Source: Thermoproteota archaeon
GTDB taxonomy: Archaea; Korarchaeota; Korarchaeia; Korarchaeales; Korarchaeaceae
Direction of reading: 5' to 3'
Assembly (NCBI GenBank): GCA_003661365.1
Contig: QMVZ01000009.1
Location: 1 to 21,787, forward strand
Length of the DNA stretch: 21,787 nucleotides
This document shows, piece after piece, positions 1 through 5,681 of this stretch. Each line of letters begins with the position of its first letter. The stretch's first letter is position 1. A program made the translations under genes and the position numbers. The notes under the pieces are model-generated. The model did not search any database. It was not told where the DNA came from and saw only the letters and a list, made by a program, of their open reading frames with translations.

Positions 1-159
1 ATCTAAGGCGTTTTCGACGAGCTCTCTGACTATGGTGTACGTAGCCTTGACTGGATTGTCAAAACCAGCCAAAGCCTTATTTCTATAGAAGAAATCGGCT
101 GGACTGATTTCTTCTAGCTCCTCCCTCTCAACAGAAGTTAATTTTCCTGTCAACGCCAT
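1..159 (-). CDS. top6B: DNA topoisomerase VI subunit B, N-terminal fragment (runs off the window start)
   Basis: The 53 residues present begin MALTGKLTSVEREELEEIS and contain SPADFFYRNKALAGFDNP followed by IVRELVENALD. This matches the start of topoisomerase VI subunit B, where the RELVENxLD segment is motif N1 of the GHKL ATP-binding fold (its Asn/Glu contact Mg-ATP). Subunit B is the ATPase that drives strand passage by the Spo11-like subunit A in a type IIB topoisomerase that relaxes DNA. The ATG at 159 shares its A with the TGA of the upstream KH-domain gene (TGATG), so translation is probably coupled and the gene is the distal member of the information-processing operon. It is incomplete only because the window ends; the remaining roughly 450-500 residues lie outside. 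The identification is firm despite the short length because the motif block is distinctive. Confidence 0.9.
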   Translation of the reverse strand, partial: MALTGKLTSVEREELEEISPADFFYRNKALAGFDNPVKATYTIVRELVENALD

Positions 160-719
160 CACTCACCTAACAATCTTTTTTCAGCAAATTGAGCCTCCTT
201 CAACTGCGCAATTTCCTTTTCCATTCTTCTATAAGCAGAAGAATGGCTTTTACCTTCTATGAGGGCCATTATTGCTTCCTTAGCTGGGATCACGTTGTAG
301 TACCTCCCTATTATAGATACCGTATGACCATAGACAGATATCTTCGCCCCGGTTCTCTTTTCTATGTAGAGCCTGGCTTTCCCTCCCTCTCCTATGATCC
401 TGCCCTTTATCCTCCTTATAGCATTCTTGTTATCTCCGAAGATGGCCCTCAAATCTATTATTTCAAGCACATAATCATCAGACAATAAATCTAGGGCTTT
501 CTCAGGGCTAAATCCTCTGCCTATGGCCCTAATTATCCTTTCAACTTTAATGGGGATTAGAGGATCGTCTATTTCTTTGGGGAATGAGATTTCAACCTCA
601 CCGGTCTTGCTATCGATCTTTAGATTTGCCCCTGTTAGCTCCTCTATTTTGCTCTTAATCGAACCCTCTTTTCCGATGAGCGCCCCAACCCTTTCTTTTG
701 GGATGCGGATCCTTATCAT
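159..719 (-). CDS. Dim2/Pno1-type KH-domain RNA-binding protein
   Basis: The 186-residue protein has two KH-like modules. The first begins at residue 1 (IRIPKERVGALIGKEG, with the GxxG loop in LIGKEG). The second includes GRIIGEGGKARLYIEKRTG around residues 107-125. This is the arrangement of archaeal Dim2/Pno1, which binds the 3' end of the small-subunit rRNA precursor during ribosome maturation and contacts aIF2-alpha in family studies. It lies directly between rio1 and top6B; rio1 is also a small-subunit biogenesis factor, which supports the role. I chose the ATG at 719 because a good ribosome-binding site (AAAGGTGG) sits just upstream. An in-frame ATG at 737 overlaps the rio1 stop as ATGA and would add six residues, but it has no visible binding site. 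The C-terminal tail is charged and helical. Confidence 0.88.
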   Translation of the reverse strand: MIRIRIPKERVGALIGKEGSIKSKIEELTGANLKIDSKTGEVEISFPKEIDDPLIPIKVERIIRAIGRGFSPEKALDLLSDDYVLEIIDLRAIFGDNKNAIRRIKGRIIGEGGKARLYIEKRTGAKISVYGHTVSIIGRYYNVIPAKEAIMALIEGKSHSSAYRRMEKEIAQLKEAQFAEKRLLGE

Positions 720-733
720 AATCAGGCCACCTT

Positions 734-1531
734 TCATGTTTGAGAAGAGGAGACTAGCTCATCTACAAACTCATAGGGGTCAGGAACCTTTACCCTAAAT
801 CTTTTTTTAAAGAAGGACGTCACGTTTTCAACATCCCTTCGTAACATGCTTAGAGCAAGAGGGTGGTTTAAGGGAACTGCTTGAGAAACATCGATTATCC
901 AGGGCTTTGACTTCCAATACATCACGTTGTACTCACTCAGGTCTCCGTGAACCAGTTCTGCTTCCAAGTATATTTTCCTTACGTCCGATAGTATCTCAGA
1001 TAGAAAAAGCTCTGGATCCTCCATATCATAAACATCCCTCAGAAGAGGGGCCGGCTCGCCTTCTTCTCCTATGAATTCCATGACTAATATGTTCCCCTGT
1101 ACTTCTATCGGTTTTGGAACCCTGACCCCTGCTTGATGCATCCTTGCCAAGTTTCTAAACTCCCTTTGAGCCCAGATACGTACTATCCTAGCCCTATCTC
1201 CTGTTGGAACGAATCTATGATCGAAGGAGATGTAATCCAAGTATTTTTTGAAATTTGCCGTGGCTATCTTGTATATTTTAATAGCAATTTCACCTTCAGG
1301 ACCTTTCCCGGCCAACACAACTGCCTCCTTTCCCGTACTAACTATCCAAGTGAAATCCTCTATCACTCCCTTGTTAAACAGTTTAACAAGGATCCTAACG
1401 GTCCTTTGATCAAATACCAGTTGTCTAACCTTCTTATACTCAGCATCCTTTATCCTTTTCTTTTTTTCAGGCTCTTCTAACAGTTCATGCATTTTCTCCT
1501 CTAGTTCGTCCAGATCTAGCTCTCTGTTCAT
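734..1531 (-). CDS. rio1: Rio1-type atypical serine/threonine protein kinase
   Basis: This 265-residue protein shows the RIO kinase motifs in order: the glycine-poor nucleotide loop STGKEAVV (about 65-72), the catalytic lysine in IAIKIYK (K85), the catalytic loop HGDLSEYN (195-202, D197 and N202), and the metal-binding IIDVSQAV (D214). The last follows the RIO1 consensus (DVSQ) rather than RIO2. Rio1 is an ATPase/kinase that acts in final 18S/16S-type small-subunit maturation. The start ATG at 1531 overlaps the aIF1A stop as TAATG, with a purine-rich GGGAGAAGAG a few bases upstream. A longer in-frame start at 1591 would run 60 bases into aIF1A and add a basic 20-residue tail, and I consider it less likely. 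The stop overlaps the next gene region, so the genes form one operon. Confidence 0.93.
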   Translation of the reverse strand: MNRELDLDELEEKMHELLEEPEKKKRIKDAEYKKVRQLVFDQRTVRILVKLFNKGVIEDFTWIVSTGKEAVVLAGKGPEGEIAIKIYKIATANFKKYLDYISFDHRFVPTGDRARIVRIWAQREFRNLARMHQAGVRVPKPIEVQGNILVMEFIGEEGEPAPLLRDVYDMEDPELFLSEILSDVRKIYLEAELVHGDLSEYNVMYWKSKPWIIDVSQAVPLNHPLALSMLRRDVENVTSFFKKRFRVKVPDPYEFVDELVSSSQT

Positions 1532-1866
1532 TAGGCCATCTCTTCTCCCGCCACCCAGTTCTTGTCTATGAAGCCTTTCTTTATGAGCCAAGCTATTTGC
1601 TGATGGTTGTATCTTACAGCTATGTCTCCTCTATCTCTCTTGAAAGGCCAAATGCTAATCAGAACAATATCCCCTCTCTTTATCCAATGCCTTCTGGATC
1701 TCAGTTTTCCCCGAACCCTGGCCATCCTGACGACTCCATCTGAACACTCTACCCTAAACCACCTCTTCCCCAGAGGCTCGATCACCCTAGCAAAGACCTC
1801 GAGCTCCTCATCAGCAGGGAGTAGCTGCTCCATCTCTGCCTCAAAGTCCTCTTCCTCTGAACTCAT
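1531..1866 (-). CDS. eif1A: Translation initiation factor aIF1A
   Basis: The 111-residue protein has an acidic N-terminal tail (MSSEEEDFEAEMEQLL) and an S1-like OB fold at about residues 24-90: ARVIEPLGKRWFRVECSDG, then ARVRGKLRSRRHWIKRGD and VLISIWPF. This is the eIF1A/aIF1A signature, the homologue of bacterial IF1, which occupies the A site of the small subunit during initiation. The length is normal for the archaeal family. The ATG at 1866 has GAGGTG about ten bases upstream, and the gene lies 15 bases after the aIF2-beta stop, so these two initiation factors are co-transcribed. Its stop overlaps the start of rio1. I see nothing anomalous. Confidence 0.93.
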   Translation of the reverse strand: MSSEEEDFEAEMEQLLPADEELEVFARVIEPLGKRWFRVECSDGVVRMARVRGKLRSRRHWIKRGDIVLISIWPFKRDRGDIAVRYNHQQIAWLIKKGFIDKNWVAGEEMA

Positions 1867-1881
1867 CTGTTAAGCACCTCT

Positions 1882-2304
1882 TCAGATCTTTGGAACAGGG
1901 GTCTCCGCACCACATGCATTACATTTCAGAATTAGGCTCCTCTTGTATTTTATTAGTGTCGTATCTGGTCTATGACAGACAGGACATATAACGTAGGTGT
2001 TCACAAAGCTCTCTAATCTTGGTTTGATGAGTTCAGGCCTTATTCTGCCCGTTAGAACTAATTTCTTTTCCTTCTCCGTGATCATGTAGGGGGTTCCTAG
2101 CTTCTTGGATAGGAAGGTAGCTATAAGCTTTAGATCCCTTCTTAGAGTCTCACCAATCTCCCTGAAGTTTACTATGTGGGTTTGGCCTCCCTCAATTACA
2201 ACTTCTGGATCTGGTGGATGGAATCTCTCTCCTGTGATTAATATCTTAGGTAGCTTCTCCCTGGCATGAGCCAGCATTTTGAGATATTCTTCCTTTGAAG
2301 ACAT
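1882..2304 (-). CDS. eif2b: Translation initiation factor aIF2 subunit beta
   Basis: The 140-residue form has the eIF2-beta/eIF5 alpha-beta core (HIVNFREIGETLRRD, then LGTPYMI..., VLTGRIRPELIKPRLESFV) and a C-terminal zinc ribbon with CPVC at 107-110 and CNAC at 128-131, ending in GAETPV. The factor is part of aIF2, which carries initiator tRNA to the ribosome. I chose the ATG at 2304 because it gives the usual archaeal length of about 140 residues and has AAGGGATAG upstream. An in-frame GTG at 2376 would add 24 residues and leave only 5 bases after the OB-fold gene; it cannot be excluded. All four zinc cysteines are present. The gene precedes aIF1A in the same operon. Confidence 0.92.
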   Translation of the reverse strand: MSSKEEYLKMLAHAREKLPKILITGERFHPPDPEVVIEGGQTHIVNFREIGETLRRDLKLIATFLSKKLGTPYMITEKEKKLVLTGRIRPELIKPRLESFVNTYVICPVCHRPDTTLIKYKRSLILKCNACGAETPVPKI

Positions 2305-2381
2305 TTGGACTATCCCTTTTGCATCTAACAAAGGAGGTCTAAAAAGGTTCCGCAAGATGTTTAGAATTTTCGACACTTAAT

Positions 2382-2891
2382 TCAAATGTTCTGGGCTTCA
2401 TTGGACCCTAAAGCCTTAGACTTCCCTGAAGAAGACCTTAGAGAGGTTACTAGAAGCTTTAGACGGCGTCTCATTAATTCTAGATTACTTACTATAAGCC
2501 AATTTGGGTCCTCAAGTTTAACGATCAGGGAGGGGTACAAGTATTTCTCCCCCCTATAAGCTCTGACCCTTGCTATAACGTCAAGAATTGTGCCTGCATC
2601 GTAAGGATCGCCAGTATCAGGATCTATGATCAGATCGACATCCTCTTCCCAGACCCTCAGCGAAATCCCGCCAGTACCATCCTCTACAATTATTTTGCCA
2701 TATCTGCGATCGTCGCTTATCATGGAATATGTAACGATTCCTAGAATCCTTACTCGATTTACTAGAGTCGAAACCCCGTGTACAGGAGGCAATCTCAGGA
2801 ATCTGGCTGCGTCTAAAGTAGTCTCTTCAAACTCTCCGTTGAGTATGTCAGCTATTCTTACTCTCACTGCGGGTCCATAAGGGCGGGACAT
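2382..2891 (-). CDS. OB-fold nucleic-acid-binding protein (RPA32-like)
   Basis: The 169-residue protein has an N-terminal segment rich in charged residues (VRVRIADILNGEFEETTLD), then a single OB fold at about 45-130: VNRVRILGIVTYS, KIIVEDGTGGISLRVWEED, DAGTILDVIARVRAYRGEKYLYP, LIVKLEDPNWL. The strand order and the DGTGGISLRVW turn resemble RPA2/Stn1-type OB domains, so single-stranded DNA binding is likely. I cannot tell whether it is a true RPA subunit or an RPA-associated protein. The C-terminal 25 residues are Ser/Lys-rich and probably disordered. It is the promoter-proximal gene of the 2891-to-1 operon. The ATG at 2891 lies about 33 bases downstream of a TATA-like box (2919-2930) shared with the divergent tRNA gene, giving a very short leader. 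Confidence 0.7.
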   Translation of the reverse strand: MSRPYGPAVRVRIADILNGEFEETTLDAARFLRLPPVHGVSTLVNRVRILGIVTYSMISDDRRYGKIIVEDGTGGISLRVWEEDVDLIIDPDTGDPYDAGTILDVIARVRAYRGEKYLYPSLIVKLEDPNWLIVSNLELMRRRLKLLVTSLRSSSGKSKALGSNEAQNI

Positions 2892-2918
2892 TCTTGCTAG
2901 AGATCATTGGTATGGAAA

Positions 2919-2930
2919 CTTTTAATATAG
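2919..2930. promoter_or_regulatory. Shared AT-rich box between divergent OB-fold operon and tRNA-Ile
   Basis: The sequence CTTTTAATATAG reads as a TATA-like element on both strands (TTTAATATA forward, TATATTAAA reverse). Its centre is 28 bases upstream of the tRNA 5' end at 2953 and about 33 bases upstream of the ATG at 2891. Both spacings fit archaeal TBP/TFB promoters, where initiation is about 25 bases downstream. No second AT-rich box is visible in the 61-base gap, so one site may serve both directions. Confidence 0.6.
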
Positions 2931-2983
2931 CACATGGCATTCACAAGAAGGTGGGCCCGTAGCTCAGCCTGGATGGAGCGCCG

Positions 2984-3011
2984 AGTTAGGCTCTTAAGAG
3001 CCAACGCGTAA
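2984..3011 (+). other. tRNA intron 1, non-canonical position 29/30 (28 nt)
   Basis: The splice motif has bulge CGA (2982-2984, cut after 2983), a central helix GCGC (2978-2981) with GCGT (3006-3009), and bulge AAG (3010-3012, cut after 3011). The intron body folds as a strong hairpin: GTT plus GGCTC (2985-2993, one bulged A at 2988) with GAGCCAAC (2998-3005), closed by a TTAA loop. The outer helix is poor, as in relaxed HBh' motifs. The central helix uses bases of the D stem, so splicing must compete with D-arm folding. The hairpin happens to contain GGCTCTTAA, which mimics a Lys anticodon loop. Confidence 0.78.
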
Positions 3012-3019
3012 GCCTTATA

Positions 3020-3046
3020 TGGCTCCGCTCCGGACAAACCTAAGAA
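3020..3046 (+). other. tRNA intron 2, canonical position 37/38 (27 nt)
   Basis: The splice motif has a central helix CTTA (3014-3017) with TAAG (3041-3044), a 5' bulge TAT (3018-3020, cut after 3019) and a 3' bulge AAA (3045-3047, cut after 3046). The outer helix is the mature anticodon stem, fully formed only once intron 1 has been removed and CCG joined to GC, so intron 1 is probably removed first or concurrently. Inside, GG (3021-3022) can pair with CC (3039-3040), and CCG/CGG forms a small apical stem (3025-3033). Confidence 0.8.
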
Positions 3047-3102
3047 AGCCGGAGGTCCCGGGTTCAAGTCCCGGCGGGCCCACCATTTATTGGTGTGAAG
3101 GG

Positions 3103-4167
3103 ATGAGGCTTTGGATTGACTTAGTCAACCTCCCACATGTAAGACTCTTTTTGAGACTATTGAGGAAGTATAGAAAGGAGATAGGAGACATTTTAATAAG
3201 TTGCAGACGTTTAGACGCCCTCCCTGAGCTCATAAACCTTTTTCTTTCCGATTATTCTGATAGAATAAGGGTTGTCGGTTCTCATGGCATTTCCTTGGTT
3301 GAAAAGCTTTCGAAACATCTGGAGAGGGTATCTTTACTAGCAAAGATGGTGGTAGAATTTTCTCCCAATGTTGCCTCATCAAAAGCGTCGCCTGAGTTAG
3401 CGAGAGTGGCTTTTGGTCTTGGCATCCCTTCCGTAAACTTGAACGATAATGACCTGAGTTTTCACGTCAGCAAACTGATCTTCCCCTTAAGTCAGACTGT
3501 AATAGTACCCGAAGTATTTCCAGAAGAAGTTCTGGTAACTACTGGAGCACTTGACAGGGTTAGGCGATTTAAAGGGGTAACAGAGGTTGCGCATGTCTTA
3601 GATTTCTTGGAAGTGCCACATAAGGCTGAAATTGAAAAGTTTGAGGAACCATACATCGTCGCTAGGCCTGCACCTGTTGGAGCGTCTTACCTCTACAACA
3701 AGGCGAGTTCCTTTTCGTTTGAGAAAGCCCTCTTGATCTTATCGAAAAGGATTCCAAATCTGAAGATATACCTCTTCCCAAGAGGGAGGGAGCTTCTCCT
3801 GCTAAGTGAGGAGTTGAGGGATCGCATCGTATTGGTCAAGGATCCAAGGGATTCTCTTGCCCTCATGAGCGGAGCTATTGCATTCATAGGAGCAAGTGGC
3901 ACCATGACAAGGGAGGCTGCACTTCTTGGAGTTCCATCGATTTCAATGTTTCCAAGCGACAAAGAACCCTGTGTTACTCAGCTTCTTATAGATGAAGGGC
4001 TCATCGTAAAGCTAAAGGATCCCGAGGAAGTCGTTAACTTGGTTCTCCAGTACATGAAAGATGAGAGCATCAGAGAGGATCTTAAGAGGAAAGCTAGAGC
4101 TTTCTTAGCTTCTTGTGAGGATCCTGCAGAGGTTTTATGGGAAGAAATAAGGCGTCTTAGCTCTTAG
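3103..4167 (+). CDS. DUF354-family glycosyltransferase-like protein
   Basis: The 354-residue protein begins MRLWIDLVNLPHVRLFLRLL, the characteristic N-terminus of the DUF354 family (COG1817). That family has the two-domain GT-B/UDP-GlcNAc 2-epimerase-like architecture. The C-terminal half has the nucleotide-sugar-site style segment LMSGAIAFIGASGTMTREAALLGVPSIS (about residues 250-277 on the ATG numbering), where the GASGTMTREAALLG loop is typical of this fold. No member's substrate can be read from sequence. The ATG at 3103 is used because upstream in-frame codons run back into the tRNA gene, whose CCA ends only 17 bases earlier. No separate promoter is evident, so transcription may read through from the tRNA. 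The next genes encode lipid-linked sugar transferases, which fits a glycan or cell-envelope role. Its stop overlaps the convergent membrane-protein gene by 11 bases. Confidence 0.75.
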   Translation: MRLWIDLVNLPHVRLFLRLLRKYRKEIGDILISCRRLDALPELINLFLSDYSDRIRVVGSHGISLVEKLSKHLERVSLLAKMVVEFSPNVASSKASPELARVAFGLGIPSVNLNDNDLSFHVSKLIFPLSQTVIVPEVFPEEVLVTTGALDRVRRFKGVTEVAHVLDFLEVPHKAEIEKFEEPYIVARPAPVGASYLYNKASSFSFEKALLILSKRIPNLKIYLFPRGRELLLLSEELRDRIVLVKDPRDSLALMSGAIAFIGASGTMTREAALLGVPSISMFPSDKEPCVTQLLIDEGLIVKLKDPEEVVNLVLQYMKDESIREDLKRKARAFLASCEDPAEVLWEEIRRLSS

Positions 4168-4402
4168 TCTTAATTCTTACAACCAAATACTTCGTTAAAA
4201 GAAACCATATGTAAAGCAAGGATCCAAGAAGTAGAAAGGCCCCAATCACCTTTAAAGTACCTGCTATCTCAGCAGATAGTTTTCCTTGGGTTCCTATTGG
4301 CACCAAGGCTTCTGCAATTAGATATAGACCGGAGATTACTAGAATCCACGCTATTAGAATCAAGAAGAGAGACAATAATAGACCCTTGTCCACCCAAATC
4401 AC
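4157..4402 (-). CDS. Small two-helix membrane protein, unknown function
   Basis: The 81-residue protein has two strong hydrophobic segments: about residues 8-31 (LLLSLFLILIAWILVISGLY) and 49-71 (GTLKVIGAFLLLGSLLYIWF). They are separated by a short polar loop, and the protein ends in a basic tail (VVRIKTKS). I do not recognise the family. It starts with GTG at 4402, three bases after the stop of the upstream sugar-phosphate transferase gene, so the two are almost certainly co-transcribed. An alternative GTG at 4393 has a better-placed AGGTG and would remove three residues. Its location suggests a membrane accessory to the transferase, but that rests on context only. The hydrophobic pattern and tight operon spacing make it a likely real gene. 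Confidence 0.6.
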   Translation of the reverse strand: MIWVDKGLLLSLFLILIAWILVISGLYLIAEALVPIGTQGKLSAEIAGTLKVIGAFLLLGSLLYIWFLLTKYLVVRIKTKS

Positions 4403-4405
4403 CTG

Positions 4406-5389
4406 CTAAGTTAGGAATAAGTAGGTAAGCAGAGCCAAGATTCCAGAGATGATGAACAGTAGATTTGATTCCAAGACTATTCTCGGTTCCTCTTTTCCCT
4501 TATCGAGTGTTAGGAGGGAAACAAGGGTTATGGGTGCTCTGGGATCCGGATTCGCCTTAATAATGTTACCATGAACTTCCACTGGTCTTATTTTCATTTC
4601 TTTCTTTTCTTTAAAGCCCCCTACGCTTGTTATAATCATAAATCCAGTTATTAGGAGTGGTACGCTGGCGATAGCAAATGAGGCTTCAAGCCTACCTAAG
4701 ATTGCTATTGAAGCTAAACACGAACCTATAGATAGAGACCCCACGTTTCCTGAGAATACTTTAGCTGGATATTTGTTAAATCTGTAGAAACCAATCAGTG
4801 GACCCAGCAGCGAGGTTGTTAAGATTATCCCGCCATAGTTCCCAGACAAAATCGAAATTATTGAGAGGAAAAGCAGGATGATTATGCTATTTGAAGCCAT
4901 CATACCGTTCAGAACGTCTATCATGTTTATCGCATTTGAAAACACACCTGGAAGAAGTAAAGCAGCGATTGGGTAAGCATAATGCAACCTAGCTCTCCCT
5001 ATAAGGGGTAACACTGGTCTAGGATATAGTAAGCCCGATGTAAGAAGGGGCAATCCAGAAAGGAGGGATAGAAGGGGTTTTAGCTTCCCACCAAGATCTA
5101 TCATGTCATCTAGAGAGCCTACGATGGCAGCTATAAGTGTAGAGCAAAGGAGAATAAGAGAATACTTTTGAATTTGCCTTACTGCCACCGAAACAACGAT
5201 TTGAGTTATTATGATCCCAAGAACCAGGGCATAACCGCCCCTCTCAGCTATCTTAGGTTTATCTGGTTTATGAATATCCTCTCCCAAGATCCCAGCAGAC
5301 TTCAGTCTTGGAATGAACAAGCGAAGTAAGAGTTCTGTAGACAGGTATCCTACCATTAAGATGGCTGCTAGAATAATCGTCAAGTTCAT
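4406..5389 (-). CDS. Polyprenyl-phosphate sugar-1-phosphate transferase (GPT/WecA/MraY family)
   Basis: The 327-residue multi-pass membrane protein carries the family motifs: EDIHKPDKPKIAERGGYAL (about 37-55), the acidic pair SLDDMIDL (D94, D95), the NAINMIDVLNGM block (152-163, N155, D158, N161), and FSGNVGSLSIG (212-222). A cytoplasmic loop near residue 270-290 (VHGNIIKANPDPRAPITL) corresponds to the basic/His substrate loop. These enzymes move a sugar-1-phosphate, usually GlcNAc-1-P, from UDP-sugar to a lipid phosphate; in archaea this starts N-glycan or surface-glycan assembly (AglH-like). The usual GDxGS motif reads GNVGS here. The ATG at 5389 lies about 30 bases from a TATA-like box at 5417-5425, so the mRNA would be nearly leaderless. 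A second, diverged paralogue is encoded at 5682-6608. Confidence 0.82.
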   Translation of the reverse strand: MNLTIILAAILMVGYLSTELLLRLFIPRLKSAGILGEDIHKPDKPKIAERGGYALVLGIIITQIVVSVAVRQIQKYSLILLCSTLIAAIVGSLDDMIDLGGKLKPLLSLLSGLPLLTSGLLYPRPVLPLIGRARLHYAYPIAALLLPGVFSNAINMIDVLNGMMASNSIIILLFLSIISILSGNYGGIILTTSLLGPLIGFYRFNKYPAKVFSGNVGSLSIGSCLASIAILGRLEASFAIASVPLLITGFMIITSVGGFKEKKEMKIRPVEVHGNIIKANPDPRAPITLVSLLTLDKGKEEPRIVLESNLLFIISGILALLTYLFLT

Positions 5390-5413
5390 TGGGCTACTTC
5401 TGCCATCATGGAT

Positions 5414-5428
5414 GAATTAATAAAATTC
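5414..5428. promoter_or_regulatory. AT-rich inverted repeat, probable shared divergent TATA
   Basis: GAATTAATAAAATTC is an inverted repeat (GAATT/AATTC) around AATAA. Forward it offers TTAATAAAA about 26 bases before a GGGATC binding site and the ATG at 5456. In reverse it offers TTTTATTAA about 30 bases before the ATG at 5389. It can therefore act as TATA for both the ferredoxin and the sugar-phosphate transferase genes. This is a sequence-based inference only. Confidence 0.5.
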
Positions 5429-5455
5429 GAGGGTTGGGGGTTTAGGGATCGACCT

Positions 5456-5671
5456 ATGAGCACTCAAGAGGAACACGGAGTAACCATCTTGCTCGATGAG
5501 GAGAGGTGCACTGGCTGCAGGCTGTGTGAGAACCTATGTCCAGCTAACATTTACGAGATGGGCTCGGGCAAGATGAAGATAAAGAAAGAGAGGTTATCAT
5601 ACTGCTTTGTATGCAGAGCTTGTGAAGTATCGTGCCCAACTCAAGCGATAGCCGTTATTGAGAGGGCATAG
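5456..5671 (+). CDS. Dicluster [4Fe-4S] ferredoxin
   Basis: The 71-residue protein has two classical iron-sulphur motifs: CTGCRLCENLCP (Cys 18, 21, 24, 28) and CFVCRACEVSCP (Cys 50, 53, 56, 60). Each is a CxxCxxCxxxCP set that would bind one [4Fe-4S] cluster, with the last Cys serving the opposite cluster as in 2[4Fe-4S] ferredoxins. It is a soluble electron carrier whose partner cannot be told from the sequence. I chose the ATG at 5456 because GGGATC lies just upstream and a TATA-like box (5417-5425) lies at promoter distance. An in-frame ATG at 5408 would add 16 residues but falls upstream of that box and has no binding site. The next gene begins 10 bases after its stop, so it is probably co-transcribed with the membrane transferase. 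Confidence 0.85.
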   Translation: MSTQEEHGVTILLDEERCTGCRLCENLCPANIYEMGSGKMKIKKERLSYCFVCRACEVSCPTQAIAVIERA

Positions 5672-5681
5672 GGTCTGAAAG

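Larger units (their letters stand above)
2953..3085 (+). tRNA. tRNA-Ile (anticodon UAU) with two introns
   Basis: The acceptor stem is GGGCCCG (2953-2959) with CGGGCCC (3075-3081), discriminator A 3082, and CCA encoded at 3083-3085. The D stem is GCTC/GAGC (2962-2965/2976-2979), the T stem CCGGG/CCCGG with loop TTCAAGT (3063-3069), and the variable loop AGGTC (3053-3057). Removing 2984-3011 and 3020-3046 gives a perfect 5-bp anticodon stem CCGGC/GCCGG and a loop CTTATAA, with T33 and anticodon TAT at positions 34-36. Both excisions fall in bulge-helix-bulge motifs with full 4-bp central helices and 3-base bulges cut at the canonical places. Most archaea read AUA with an agmatidine-modified CAU anticodon, so a genomically encoded UAU is unusual. 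A CUU (Lys) reading at 2991-2997 looks tempting but leaves 14 extra bases in the anticodon arm. Confidence 0.85.

Noticed and set aside
2986..3043. tRNA-Lys(CUU) reading with a single 41-nt intron (loop CTCTTAA, stem TTAGG/CCTAA)
   Set aside because: It leaves five extra bases before and nine after the anticodon stem, and its splice helix has only three of four pairs. The two-intron Ile(UAU) model gives exact 5+7+5 geometry and full BHB helices.
3019..3102. Upstream start of the DUF354 gene within the tRNA gene
   Set aside because: The extended frame translates tRNA sequence. The ATG at 3103 matches the family N-terminus exactly.
5408..5455. Earlier ATG for the ferredoxin (16 more residues)
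   Set aside because: It lies before the probable TATA box and lacks a binding site. It is kept only as an alternative, since the extra residues are plausible protein sequence.
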